53,505 nt of DNA, taken from positions 1 to 53,505 of the forward strand of contig JAJDEJ010000340.1 of assembly GCA_029259815.1 (NCBI GenBank). Reading direction: 5' to 3'. The translations under genes were made by a program, and so were the position numbers. Of the stretch, positions 27,845 to 38,192 are shown in pieces. The DNA is from Planctomycetaceae bacterium (lineage in GTDB: Bacteria; Planctomycetota; Planctomycetia; Planctomycetales; Planctomycetaceae). The notes under the pieces are model-generated. The model searched no databases. It saw only the letters and a program-made list of their open reading frames with translations, and was not told the origin of the DNA. Positions within the stretch are counted from its first letter, which is position 1. Each line of letters starts with the position of its first letter.

Positions 27845-29104
27845 TCACAACCGCCGGAGAATCTCAAAATACCCATACACCACAAACAACCCGATCGCGA
27901 CGAGCAAGCCCAGTGTGCTCGGCCAGCGGTTGCGATGTGCCTCACCTACTCTAGCGGCGGAGCCATTCAGCAACAGCAGAACGACAGCCAGCAGCGGGAT
28001 GAACATCGCCCCGAACACCGCATAGGCTTTCTGCACGGTCTCGAAGGAGCGAAAGAGGCCCATCGCGGGCAGCGTCGCCATCGCATACAGGTACCCTCGA
28101 TACGCGAGCCCTTTGGTATTGACCGTTGACACAGCCTCCGATGTCTTCCTGCTCAATCTGAGGAGGTCCGCAAACACATAAGGCACGCTCTGCCAGACGC
28201 CAAGCAAACTGCTGGAGATGGCTCCCCATGCCCCCAGCAGAAAGGCCCACCGCACGACTGTCCCCAGCTCCTGCTCCAGTTGGGCGGCCAGTCTCACGAG
28301 CAGCTCGGCCGACTTGCCTTCGACGGAAATGCGGCTACCGATGATCACCATGGCGATCCCGAACAGAGCCGTCATCGAATACCCCGCCACGAGATCGACA
28401 CGGCACGCCTGCATGTCCTCCGGTGACGAACGGCCTTCCTCACGAATCCAATATCCGTAACAGAGGACCGTCAGAGTACCGCCCACACCGCCGATGAGTG
28501 CAACCGTCCACCTTAATCCCTCGCCGTCCATGTCGGGGATGCTGGGCACGAGCAGACCACTGACGATCTCTCCCCAAGCGGGTCCGACCGCCACCGCCGT
28601 CATCACGACTGTGAGAAACATCAGCCCGATACAGACACTCATCACGCGTTCGAACAGCTTGTATCCACCTGCTTCCACGAGCACGACGGCGAGCACACTG
28701 TGGGCAATGCCATAGATCACCTTGTCGCTCGCCGCTTCACCCATCGGCAACATCGCATGCAAAGCAATGCCGCACGCACTCATCAAAGCGACAGCGGTGA
28801 AGTACGTCCACATCAGCAGGTAGACCAGAAACACGCCCTGTGCCACGCGACCAAAGTGCTTGACCACTCCTTCGAGCAAGGTGCTGCCGGTCGCGAGTTG
28901 CCAACGAGCCAGCCCCTCATTCAACACAAATTTGATCCCTGCCCCCAACACGACCGCCCACAGCACGGCGACCCCCAGCGTGCCCCCCACGAGCGCCCCC
29001 GTCGCCAGATCCCCCGCCCCCACGCCCGTCGCAGCGACGAGCAGGCCCGGCCCGATCATCCGCCAAAAAGCGATGGGACGACGTGAGACGTTGCGGTCAG
29101 GCAT
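27845..29104 (-). CDS. Nramp-family transporter homologue lacking the canonical metal site
   Basis: The protein is 419 residues with about 11 predicted membrane segments and the family opening RMIGPGLLVAATGVGAGDLAT. In Mn/Fe transporters TM1 carries DPGN; here the aligned residues are GAGD. The TM6 Met-Pro-His motif is also not seen (GGVGGTLTVLCYGYWIREEG). Related Nramp-like proteins with altered sites transport Mg2+ or substrates still unknown. The LxGAWGAISSSLLGVWQSVP block near residue 290 is typical for the planctomycete branch. It is followed by its own terminator. Confidence 0.85.
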   Translation of the reverse strand: MPDRNVSRRPIAFWRMIGPGLLVAATGVGAGDLATGALVGGTLGVAVLWAVVLGAGIKFVLNEGLARWQLATGSTLLEGVVKHFGRVAQGVFLVYLLMWTYFTAVALMSACGIALHAMLPMGEAASDKVIYGIAHSVLAVVLVEAGGYKLFERVMSVCIGLMFLTVVMTAVAVGPAWGEIVSGLLVPSIPDMDGEGLRWTVALIGGVGGTLTVLCYGYWIREEGRSSPEDMQACRVDLVAGYSMTALFGIAMVIIGSRISVEGKSAELLVRLAAQLEQELGTVVRWAFLLGAWGAISSSLLGVWQSVPYVFADLLRLSRKTSEAVSTVNTKGLAYRGYLYAMATLPAMGLFRSFETVQKAYAVFGAMFIPLLAVVLLLLNGSAARVGEAHRNRWPSTLGLLVAIGLFVVYGYFEILRRL

Positions 29105-29501
29105 GGGGCATCATTGGGTGGAAGAACGGAGCGAAACGGGGTCACTGATTGTAGCCATCACGCTTGGAATGTGGGATCAACAACTGTCCGCTTCGACATC
29201 GAGTGGCGGACCAAGAAAGTGGCCATCACGCTCCGCGTGATGAGCGGATCAAGTGAGAGCTTGCAACAGATCGGGACACGTTCGAGCGACACTGTCATCA
29301 CGACGGAGCGTGATGACTACTCTCGGTGCCTCCAATTCCCTGATCCCCTCTGCCCGGCTGAAGCAGTGCCGAACGCGGGGTATGCGTTGCATGTCGGTCA
29401 GGCAAGCAGGGCACGATGATGTGCCAAGAACACAAGTCTTCTTTCGTGGAGAGAACCATCCACAAAGGGAGTGAGGAGAGCGACAAGATATAGAATTCTC
29501 A
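29105..29501. repeat. Intergenic region with CATCACG repeat hairpins
   Basis: GCCATCACGC occurs at about 29155 and 29222, and CATCACGC-tcc-GCGTGATG forms a perfect 8-bp hairpin at 29224-29242. A second hairpin GTCATCACG...CGTGATGAC lies at about 29294-29317. These are REP-like units; no gene was recognised in the stretch. Confidence 0.6.
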
Positions 29502-29538
29502 CCAAAAAAGCGTCGGACGACTGTGCCGGTCCGACGCT
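29502..29538 (-). terminator. Rho-independent terminator of the giant surface protein gene
   Basis: On the minus strand AGCGTCGGAC, a 10-nt loop, GTCCGACGCT, then TTTTTTGG. It starts 30 nt after the stop codon at 29568. Confidence 0.9.
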
Positions 29539-29567
29539 CCTGGAGTCATGCTGCCATCAGTTCGGAA

Positions 29568-32500
29568 TCAGTAGGAGCCCCAACCGAAGGGACGTTCGCC
29601 GGACAGTGTTGCCCCAGTGAAGCCGATGCCGTTAGCGGAGAATTGGCTGGTGAACGGCGAGTCATCGAGAATGAATCCTCCGAACCCGAAACCAGTGACG
29701 CGGAACGTGCTTTCTCCCATTCCGGGATAAAGGAATCGTCCCAGGTCAGGGGTGGAATCGCCAGGTGCACTGCTACCGATTTTCTCAGTGCTTTTAATGG
29801 TCCCGTCGGCGTTCATAAAGACGATGTACGCGGCACCGCCGTTGTTCGCTTGTGTGTCGTCGCCACGAGCACCGATGGCCAGGTCGTCAACACCATCGGC
29901 GTCCAAGTCGCCAATACTCACCACCCCAGAACCAAACATGTCGCCATCGTCGAGCATCGGCACATTCGGATCGCCATCAGCGCTTCGGACAACACTTTTG
30001 ACAGTGCCGTTGGTGTTCATCAGCAAGACGAATACGCCGCCTCGATCAGGGCCACCGACGTTGATGCCTGGCGCGCCGACCACCAGGTCGTCGACCAGGT
30101 CGCCATCGAGGTCAGTCAGCCTTGTCACGCTGGTACCGAAGAAGTCTGACGGGAACAGAGTGGGACCGCCGCCGTTCCCTTCGGAAATCTCCTGGATGCT
30201 ACCGACGGTTCCGGCGCCATTCATAAAGAGAATATAGACGGCACCCTGATTGATGCCGCCGGAGTCATCCCCGATGGCTCCCACGGCCCAGTCCATAAAC
30301 GTGTCACCGTTCAGGTCTCCGATGGCCGTGACCGAAGTGCCGAACAGGTCGCCATCGGCAAGCGCTGGCCCGCCGTTTGTGCTGTCTGCAATTTTGGTGG
30401 TCCCCACCGCCACGGTCCCGTCAGGGTTGATGGTGAGTGTGTAGATCGCTCCCCGATCCGTGCCACCCGTATCGTCCCCGCTGGCTCCCACTGCGAGGGT
30501 CGCCGGCGTGATCCCAGGCGTGACCGGTGGGATTGCGGAGAGTGCACTGCCGAAGGCGTCTCCGTCTGCCAGAGTCGGAGCATTGGCAGTCCCGTCGTCA
30601 ATTTTCACCGAACTCTTGACCGTCCCGTCAGCGTTGAGGAACAGCACATAGACGGCTCCTCGATCGGCACCTCCGGTGTCGTCGCCAGCGGCTCCCACCG
30701 CGACATCTCCGATGCCGTCACCGTCCAGGTCTCCGAGCGCGGCAATTGAGCTTCCGAAGAGGTCAGCGGTAGCCAGAATTGGTCCGCCGTTCAGACCGCC
30801 GCTGATCTCCGTCGTGCTGTTGATGGTCCCATCGTCATTGAGGAACTGGATAAAGACCGCTCCACCTGAGGAGCCACCTGCGATTCCCGGCGCTCCGATG
30901 GCGACGTCCGCAACCCCGTCCCCATTGATATCACCGATCGACGCCGTCGAGCTGCCGTATCCGTCATTGGCAGACAGCACCTGTCCGATACTCGGAGAGA
31001 GGGTGAATCCGCCGTCGTAGGTGCGAGCCGGGGCACGTTGGGCGTTACGGCGACGGCCGGCGGCGTTGTTGGCAAACGGACCCGGTGGAGTCGCGTTTCC
31101 GAGGCGGGATTTGAACGCTCCATCGGAATTATCATAATACGCACCGGCCTCGCCGTCAGGTGTGCCGCGGAAAAGACTATTGTTGAGATCGAGCGAGTCA
31201 AAGTCGTTTGATCGCCACTCCAGGTCGATCCTCGACAGGGGATCCCCGTACGTCGACGTGTTGGTGATCTGGAACATCGTGTCGCTCCACGTCCCGGTGA
31301 CGCCAGGCGGGTCATCGGTCGAACGGTAACCGTGGATGAACACGTCGTCGCCGAAGTTTCCATGCAGCGAACTGCTGGTCAGCCCCATGAACACGCCGCC
31401 GCTTCGGAATGCCGGTGTCAGGGGACCGGCGACATCTCCAGCGTAGGAGAAGTCAAACGTGGCGAATTGATCGTCAATCGGCTGATTCGCGGTCGATGTT
31501 GTTAACCCTCCGCGGCCATCGGAAGAGCCCACTCGCACCATCACGCCGGCAGAGGCAAGCATGTTCGGCACGTTGGCCGGACTGCCGTTGTTGGAAATCG
31601 TCGCGTGGTCAATGATCAGTGACAACTGCGGGTCCCGTTCGACCGATCCATCCTGCAGGAGAGCTGTCCCGGAGAAGTCAGTCTGGTTCTGGGTCGACGA
31701 CGACGTATTCACGACATAAATGCCTTCCTCGCCGTTGGAATTGAAGGTGTTGCCTGTCGTGCCGCGGTAAATTGTGATGAACGAGCGGGCATCACGGAAG
31801 TTGGTAACCCCCGTGCTAAACGCCTGATTCAGGACGTCCAATCCCCGTCCGAGGTTACCCTGGACGCGGTTGTCGATCATCGTCAGCGTGAACGAGAACC
31901 GAGAATCTCTGTTGTTATGGAACTCGATGCCGTCCTGGGAATTCTCACGAATCTGGTTATCCGTCATCGTGACATCCTTCGAGCCGGCGTTCTGGATATC
32001 AAATCCGTGGCCGATCGTCCGATCCGCCATGACAAGTCGGCCGTTTGCACGCACGTCATTCGTGGTCCAGCTCGAACTGCCGGACGCGTTCAGCTCCACG
32101 CCCGTGCTGCCGTTGCCCAGATAGACAATCTGGTCGAACTGATCCCGCAACATCCCGATCGTATTGTCGGTGAAGCCTAGCCCTTGAGTGCGTCCGCTCA
32201 CGTTGACGCCTCGGTTGCCGTTCTCCGCGATGACGTTGCGGTCCACGCTGCCGGAGACGTTTCGGCCGTCAGAGAGGTCAAGAATCACTTCCGTGATCTG
32301 CACGCCGTCGTCGCCGTTTTGGACGATCATGTTGTCATCCATGTCGAGATTGATCCCGGCTTCGGCCAGCACTCCAAAGGCCGCACCATCGTTGCCGTTC
32401 CGCATCATTTCACTTTCAAGGATGGCGACAAACATCGTGGAGCTGTCGTCGTTTTGACCGAAAATTTCAACGCCGTCGTCACCGCTGTCGTTGAACGTGC

Positions 32501-35500
32501 TTCGCAGAATCTCGAAGCCGTTCACTGCGACCTCATCCAATCGAATAAAGTTCAGGCCGTCAACGCCGCTGTTGTCGACCCGGTTGTCATGCACGTGCAG
32601 TCCGTCGATAACGGACAGTTCTTCCACCCGAAAGTTGATGCCGGTCCCGTCGTTTCCGGCGGCCATGTCCGCTGCATCGACACCGATTTTGTTATCACGG
32701 ATCAGCAGGCCGGGATCGACACCGCCGCTGGTCAACGTGTTGGTCGCCTGTGCCGGGTTGGCGGTGCCCAGCATGCGGACGAAGATGCCGGCCCCTGTGA
32801 AGTCCGTGAACGGATCGCCATCGTCGTTGGTATTGGTGATCGTGTTGTCGATCACGGTGAAGCGGCCCATCGAATCCTGGATCATATCGAGCGAAACGCC
32901 GGCTCCGGTGTTGTTGTCGATCAGGTTGCCTTGACCTGCTGTGGTGCGGCTCCCGAGCGAGATGTCGAACGTGCCGCCATTGAAGACTCCGCGGAACCCG
33001 AAGCTGCCGTTGTTGGTGATGGTGTTATTAGTGAAGCTGCTGCCGCTGTCGAATGTCGAGGGAGTGGCGCCTTGGATGTCGATGCCGGCCTCGCCGTTCG
33101 CGTCAAAGATAATCTGATTGACTTCATCCATTGTCAATGTGGCATTGTCCAACTGAACCAACATTCCGTTGGCACCGTTGTTTGAGGCCGAGGCGATTGT
33201 GCCCAGGAGGTCAAATGTCGAGTTGGTGATATCGATCGACGCCGTCGAGTCGGTCATGACCAGATTGATCCCGTTGGCCCCGTTGCTATCGAACGTGCCC
33301 ACATCAATGCTCGTTGCCGGAATCGTGGTGAGAGCGCCCAGCAGACTGAGCTTGAGGCCGTCGCCGTTGTTATTTGACGCGTTGATGCGGTCGAGTTCCA
33401 AGGTTGTTGCAACCGTGTTGTCGAGCGTGAGGTCAATGCCGTCACCCGTGCCGCCTCCTCCGCCTGGTCCGGTGGCCAGAGCGTCATTGAAGTTGATGGC
33501 AATCGGGTCGACCATGTTGGCGAATGTCGCCTTCACTTGATCGCCCTCGTTCCCGGTGATGACCATATTACTGAGGTCGAACGATGTGATGCCGGCGACC
33601 GTGTCAAAGTCGACCGTCAGACCGTTGCCCGAGTTGTCGTTGACGTTCAGCGAGGCACCGGTGACGTCGAGTGTGCCAATGGAGACGCCGCTGGCATCGT
33701 TGGCGGTGACCTTCAGGCCATCTCCCGCGTTGTTGTTGGAGGAACCACTCAGGCTCAAAGTGTCAGCGACAGTGGTGCCGTTCAGCAAGACGAGTTCCGC
33801 ACCATCCTCCATGTTGGTCGAGGTGTTGAAACCGGTGAAAGTCAAGTCTTCGCTGATGTCGACGTCGTCGAGGGTCAACCGCAGTCCGTCACCCGTGTTG
33901 CCGAACGCTGTGATGTTCGTCGCTTCCACGTTTGCCAACATCATGTCGACCAGAACGATGCTCACGCCCGTTGCAACTCCCAGGTTGCCGCTGGCCGTTA
34001 CACCATCGACGACGAAGTCACTCATCCCGAGCACACCTTCCATGTCGACCAGCAAGCCTGTCTCATCGTTGTTGGCGAAGGTGGCCCCGGTACCGCCGAC
34101 GAAGAAATTGTTGATCGTCACTCCGGACATGTCGTCCGCATCGATGTGGATTCCGTTCTCGTTGTTGTCGGAGGCTCCGCCCAGGATCGTCAGGTCGGAG
34201 ACCGTGACTCCGCCGGTCAATTGGACAAAGGCTCCGTTCTCGTTGTTGCCATCGAATGCATTGCCGCCCACGGTTGAGGTGAGGGCAGCCGTGGTCGCGG
34301 CTCCTTGCGCGAGGAACCGCAGACCGCCGAGGAAGTTATTGTTCGCCGTCGAACCGGCCTCGAATCCGAACGTGAGGTCAGCGTTTCCGTTCACGAGAAC
34401 GTCCTGCCCGCTGAGTGAGTTGTTGCTCGCCGCGACATTGCTGAAGTTCACGTCGGCCGAAGTTCCGCCACCGGTCACCCGTGTGCGGATGCCGTCGAAC
34501 ATGCCTGCCGTGCCGTTGTTGTTCGCTGTTCCATTCATGAACGCCGAGTTCTGCAGGACAGCTCCGTTCGTGATGGTGCCCACGACAAGGTTAAGGCCTT
34601 GCAATCCGTTATTGTTTGCAGAGAAGCCGTCAATCACGACATCGGCGACGACCCGGTTTTGCGCCGAAACATTGATGCCGCGTCCAGCCGCGTTGTTGGC
34701 AGTGAGGTTGTCGATGCTGACAGAGGCAGTCGTGCCGGGGACGCTCGATCCGAGCAGGTTGATCTCGATGCCATCATGAGCGATGTTGCCGCTCTGGCCT
34801 GCACCACTGACATTGACACCGTTGCCTGTGAAGGAGGTCAAGGTGGACAAGCCCCGTGCCTCAATGACCACGCCATCCTGCTGCGCATTCTGGGCGGAGA
34901 TCCCGTCGAACTGCGTGACAGACCCTGAGGCCTTGTTGGCATACTGGATGCCGATGCCTCGTTTACTCACTCCGTCTGCAGTCACATTGTTGAGCGACAG
35001 ATTGGCCGTGGTGCCCAAGCCGTTGACGTCAATCCGGACGCCGTCGGCTGTGATCCCCTGACCGCTGTTCGAGACATCCAGTCCATCGAAGTTGGCCGTC
35101 ACATCCGCACCGTTCTTGACGAACAGAGCGGCTCCCACCGCCTGGCTGCCGGTTGCGGTCGTGTTCGTGATCTCGTACGTGCCGTCAGAGCCGGAATCGT
35201 AGCGGGTGACGAACGCACTGGAGGTGCTGTTGTTGACCGTCAAGCCGTCGAAGGACAGGTTGCCGGTCGAGTTCTGGGCGACCACACCGAAGATGCTGTT
35301 GTTGGGATCGGTGCCGGCACTGGAGATCGTGCCGCCGTTGACGTCGAGGTTGAGTGTGGCGTTGTTGTTGACCACAAAGTTGAGCGGCTGCTTTGTTAAG
35401 TTCCCCTGCGCCGAGATGTTGTTGATTGTGACATTCGTGTTGGCATTCACAATCGACGTGACTTGCACGCCGCGAAGCACGTTGTTGTTGGCAGTGAGAT

Positions 35501-36809
35501 CGTTGAAGGTGAAGACCGACGAGCCGTCACGCAGGAACAGATTGGCACCGTTTTCAGTGTTCCCAGAGACATTCAAGGTGGTGGAGTTAAAGGCTGTCAG
35601 GTCGCCGCCCAGCAGGAAGACGTCGAGTCCCGATCGTCCCGCGTTCTGGAGTGAGACGTTGTTGAAGTTGTTGACGCGAACTTCGGCACCTGCCGTGGAG
35701 TCGATGTCCGCCCCGTACACGCCCGCATTGTCACCATTGAAGGTGTTCACTGACACAGTCGCCGAGGAATCGGGACCGGTGGCGAGTACGTTGAGGGCAT
35801 CGGAACCGGCGCCCGTTGCGGACGAATTATTGATGACGAGCGCCACGTTAGCACCTGCCGTTGCAACGGCGTTGAAGCCGTTCGCCTGCGAGTTGTTGGC
35901 AGTCACGTTCTCGAAGCGGGCTTCGATTGATGAATCGAGACCATCAACCGTCAGGTCGACCTCATTGCGAGCGCTGGCCACTCCATTGCCGGCGAAGATG
36001 GTATCGGTGATGGGAGTTGTCGTCTCGAAGATGCCTCCCGTGGCGACATTGACGTCCAAGCCTTCCAGCTTATTGTTGCGGACCTCAACGTCCGTCATGT
36101 TCAGTCTGACGGTGGCGAAGGTCCCCGGAGATAGTGACTCTGCTTGAGCGGACACGCCGACTTCGACGGCGATTCCCGCACTGGCGATGGTGTCGCCGTT
36201 CGAGTTGACGTCGACATCGTTCAACGTGAGGTTCGCGACACCACCGGTGTGCGTCAGGACCTTGATGCCTTCACGGGCACTATTGTTGAAGAACGAGTTG
36301 GAGATATTGGCAGTAACGAATCCATCATTGATCGATTCAACAGACAGGCCCGGGCCAAGCACATTGTTGTTGACGGCGAGGCCGGTCATTGAGAACACCA
36401 GCGTGTCGGTCGGTCCACTCGCCTGCAGGACGAGTCCCCCGTTGTTGACGATGACAGGATTATTGAACCCGACGATGCTGAGATCATCGTTGACTGTGAG
36501 ATTGCCCAGCGTGAGGTTAATGACGGAGCCGCCGAGCCCTGGTGCGAAGTTCACGATGTCCGCACCAGGATTCGCGTTGGCCCGCTGAATCGCTTCACGC
36601 AGCGACTGATCGCCCGCACTGAAGTCGCCGTCGCTTTCGTCGGTGAGGTTGTCGACGGTGAACGTCGTCAGGAGGGTTCGCTGTTCGAGCGCCTCCGCGA
36701 TGCAGGCAGCTCTCGCCTCGATTCGCTTGCCGGAACGGCGTCGACGGGAACTGATGCGTCCCAGTTGAATCCGACGCTCAAACCACTTCAGCCAATTGTC
36801 GCGCAACAT
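29568..36809 (-). CDS. Giant beta-helix-like surface protein with C-terminal FG-GAP repeats
   Basis: The protein is 2413 residues. A basic start (RRRRSGKR) precedes AEALEQRTLLT, which fits the LEPR-XLL pattern at the N-terminus of planctomycete giant surface proteins; no classical signal peptide is obvious. A CSLREA-like segment (TFTVDNLTDESDG and SLREAIQRANANPGADIVNF) follows at residues 48-90. From about 100 to 1880 the protein is a long Asn/Gly/Val-rich run of short repeated units such as NNxAxxG and VSIDNLTANN, typical of right-handed parallel beta helices. Residues from about 1945 to 2345 hold six FG-GAP repeats with Ca-binding loops such as GDINGDGVADVAIGAPG; the third repeat lacks the loop. 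It is probably exported and Ca2+-stabilised, acting in adhesion or as a cell envelope fibre. Confidence 0.9.
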   Translation of the reverse strand: MLRDNWLKWFERRIQLGRISSRRRRSGKRIEARAACIAEALEQRTLLTTFTVDNLTDESDGDFSAGDQSLREAIQRANANPGADIVNFAPGLGGSVINLTLGNLTVNDDLSIVGFNNPVIVNNGGLVLQASGPTDTLVFSMTGLAVNNNVLGPGLSVESINDGFVTANISNSFFNNSAREGIKVLTHTGGVANLTLNDVDVNSNGDTIASAGIAVEVGVSAQAESLSPGTFATVRLNMTDVEVRNNKLEGLDVNVATGGIFETTTPITDTIFAGNGVASARNEVDLTVDGLDSSIEARFENVTANNSQANGFNAVATAGANVALVINNSSATGAGSDALNVLATGPDSSATVSVNTFNGDNAGVYGADIDSTAGAEVRVNNFNNVSLQNAGRSGLDVFLLGGDLTAFNSTTLNVSGNTENGANLFLRDGSSVFTFNDLTANNNVLRGVQVTSIVNANTNVTINNISAQGNLTKQPLNFVVNNNATLNLDVNGGTISSAGTDPNNSIFGVVAQNSTGNLSFDGLTVNNSTSSAFVTRYDSGSDGTYEITNTTATGSQAVGAALFVKNGADVTANFDGLDVSNSGQGITADGVRIDVNGLGTTANLSLNNVTADGVSKRGIGIQYANKASGSVTQFDGISAQNAQQDGVVIEARGLSTLTSFTGNGVNVSGAGQSGNIAHDGIEINLLGSSVPGTTASVSIDNLTANNAAGRGINVSAQNRVVADVVIDGFSANNNGLQGLNLVVGTITNGAVLQNSAFMNGTANNNGTAGMFDGIRTRVTGGGTSADVNFSNVAASNNSLSGQDVLVNGNADLTFGFEAGSTANNNFLGGLRFLAQGAATTAALTSTVGGNAFDGNNENGAFVQLTGGVTVSDLTILGGASDNNENGIHIDADDMSGVTINNFFVGGTGATFANNDETGLLVDMEGVLGMSDFVVDGVTASGNLGVATGVSIVLVDMMLANVEATNITAFGNTGDGLRLTLDDVDISEDLTFTGFNTSTNMEDGAELVLLNGTTVADTLSLSGSSNNNAGDGLKVTANDASGVSIGTLDVTGASLNVNDNSGNGLTVDFDTVAGITSFDLSNMVITGNEGDQVKATFANMVDPIAINFNDALATGPGGGGGTGDGIDLTLDNTVATTLELDRINASNNNGDGLKLSLLGALTTIPATSIDVGTFDSNGANGINLVMTDSTASIDITNSTFDLLGTIASASNNGANGMLVQLDNATLTMDEVNQIIFDANGEAGIDIQGATPSTFDSGSSFTNNTITNNGSFGFRGVFNGGTFDISLGSRTTAGQGNLIDNNTGAGVSLDMIQDSMGRFTVIDNTITNTNDDGDPFTDFTGAGIFVRMLGTANPAQATNTLTSGGVDPGLLIRDNKIGVDAADMAAGNDGTGINFRVEELSVIDGLHVHDNRVDNSGVDGLNFIRLDEVAVNGFEILRSTFNDSGDDGVEIFGQNDDSSTMFVAILESEMMRNGNDGAAFGVLAEAGINLDMDDNMIVQNGDDGVQITEVILDLSDGRNVSGSVDRNVIAENGNRGVNVSGRTQGLGFTDNTIGMLRDQFDQIVYLGNGSTGVELNASGSSSWTTNDVRANGRLVMADRTIGHGFDIQNAGSKDVTMTDNQIRENSQDGIEFHNNRDSRFSFTLTMIDNRVQGNLGRGLDVLNQAFSTGVTNFRDARSFITIYRGTTGNTFNSNGEEGIYVVNTSSSTQNQTDFSGTALLQDGSVERDPQLSLIIDHATISNNGSPANVPNMLASAGVMVRVGSSDGRGGLTTSTANQPIDDQFATFDFSYAGDVAGPLTPAFRSGGVFMGLTSSSLHGNFGDDVFIHGYRSTDDPPGVTGTWSDTMFQITNTSTYGDPLSRIDLEWRSNDFDSLDLNNSLFRGTPDGEAGAYYDNSDGAFKSRLGNATPPGPFANNAAGRRRNAQRAPARTYDGGFTLSPSIGQVLSANDGYGSSTASIGDINGDGVADVAIGAPGIAGGSSGGAVFIQFLNDDGTINSTTEISGGLNGGPILATADLFGSSIAALGDLDGDGIGDVAVGAAGDDTGGADRGAVYVLFLNADGTVKSSVKIDDGTANAPTLADGDAFGSALSAIPPVTPGITPATLAVGASGDDTGGTDRGAIYTLTINPDGTVAVGTTKIADSTNGGPALADGDLFGTSVTAIGDLNGDTFMDWAVGAIGDDSGGINQGAVYILFMNGAGTVGSIQEISEGNGGGPTLFPSDFFGTSVTRLTDLDGDLVDDLVVGAPGINVGGPDRGGVFVLLMNTNGTVKSVVRSADGDPNVPMLDDGDMFGSGVVSIGDLDADGVDDLAIGARGDDTQANNGGAAYIVFMNADGTIKSTEKIGSSAPGDSTPDLGRFLYPGMGESTFRVTGFGFGGFILDDSPFTSQFSANGIGFTGATLSGERPFGWGSY

Positions 36810-37580
36810 CGATTCTCTCCCAAACGCACGGAGACTGTTTCCAGCTTGGTTCGGTGACCTGCCGTACAGACATGATCATGACAAAGAACCAGCAGAAGAC
36901 GATCACCCGATGGCGATAGATATCTCGATCAGAGTCGAAAAGGTGGGGATACTCCAAAACTATTTGACTCGGCCATTGTGGAACTTTGCAGATGCCTGAA
37001 TAAAGGAGGGGCAGGCGATTTGCAAAATAGGCCGAGTGTCAGGTCATTGCCGAATCACACGTTCGCGTCGACTCACTGCCGACGAAAATATGTGACTCGA
37101 GTGTCTCATCCTCCCGGTAGTAACGTCATCCATAATCTTCTTTCAACGAGAAGATTTTGGATAACCTGTTGAGCACATGCTCTGAGAAGACACATCGCTC
37201 GGTGAGGGGAGGCTTCATGCCCAGGCAATTGACCCGCGCTGCATCGACTTTGCAGCACCCTCCGATCCTATGACTTCTTACAGTGCCCGTCTAGTGTGTA
37301 GACGGACAGTCTTGGAAAGAATTTCGGTCTGCGGAAGACGTTCCGACAATACTGACTTGGAAGTTTGCAGAGTTTGGCTGTAAATCGCTGGCAGTTGACC
37401 GATTCTGATGGTTACACGGGAACGTGTTTCCGAAAATACGTACCCATCGAAGTTGGAGCATGCGTTCTCATCCAGCGCAGTCGCAGGTGCTCGATTCCCC
37501 GCTAACGATGGCAATGTGATTGGCACCTGAGATATCCTGCTTGTGTTTCAATCTCCATTACCTTCCCGCTTGCTGGCCAC
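36810..37580. other. Long intergenic region between divergent genes, no gene seen
   Basis: The 771 bp separate the giant gene (minus) and an SRPBCC gene (plus). Short open frames at 36796-36999, 36978-37172 (plus) and 37278-37526 (minus) show no conserved motif or ribosome-binding site. It must hold the promoter of the giant gene, but none could be assigned with confidence. Confidence 0.45.
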
Positions 37581-38192
37581 ATGAGCGACGACAACTCCTC
37601 TTCTCAGCGGGACGATCCATCGCTTGCTTCTGGTCGCCCCCTCTGGTTACAGGTCATGCTGGGGCTGGTGATGGCGATTGTGGGACTGCTTGCCGTTGCA
37701 TTACTGATCGGATTCCTGCTCCCTTCTGCCTTTGTTGTGAGTCGTTCGGTTGTGATCGACGCACCTCCCGCTGACATTCACCAGTACGTTAATACGCTCA
37801 ACCAATGGCCCGAGTGGACTGCTTGGAACACCCAGACCTATCCCGAGTTGAAGTATTCCTACGAAGGTCCCGAGTCGGGCGTGGGAGCGGTGCAAACGTG
37901 GACGGACCCTGGGATGGGAGGCGGACGGCTGGAGATCACCAGCAGTCGCGAGGACGAAGGCATCACATTCGTCCTGTATTTCGAGCAGTCTCCCGAGCCG
38001 CTTGTTGGATCGATCGCTTATGCCCCGGTTGGCAATGGCAGCACACGCGTCACCTGGACCGGCAATGGCGACGTGGGCTCGAACCCCATCGGTCGCTATT
38101 TCGGATTGATGATGGATTCCATGATTGGCGCTGACTACGAAGCGGGGCTCCGGAAGCTCAAGATCCTCGTGGAAGCTCCTCCCGCCGAGTGA
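37581..38192 (+). CDS. Membrane-anchored SRPBCC (polyketide cyclase-like) protein
   Basis: The protein is 203 residues. A polar N-terminus of about 20 residues is followed by a membrane segment (LQVMLGLVMAIVGLLAVALL, residues 23-42) and then the SRPBCC start SRSVVIDAPPADIHQYVNTL with WPEWTAWN. The helix-grip core runs to the end, including GSTRVTWTGNGDVG and a final helix beginning FGLMMDSMIGADYEAGLRKL. Such domains bind hydrophobic ligands in a deep pocket. The ligand is unknown. It lies 394 bp upstream of murC and is probably independent of it. Confidence 0.88.
   Translation: MSDDNSSSQRDDPSLASGRPLWLQVMLGLVMAIVGLLAVALLIGFLLPSAFVVSRSVVIDAPPADIHQYVNTLNQWPEWTAWNTQTYPELKYSYEGPESGVGAVQTWTDPGMGGGRLEITSSREDEGITFVLYFEQSPEPLVGSIAYAPVGNGSTRVTWTGNGDVGSNPIGRYFGLMMDSMIGADYEAGLRKLKILVEAPPAE

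Noticed and set aside
33556-34779. 407-codon open frame on the plus strand opposite the giant surface gene
   Set aside because: It is the complement of a biased repetitive gene; composition (Pro/Ser/Leu/Val rich, no domain) is that of a shadow.
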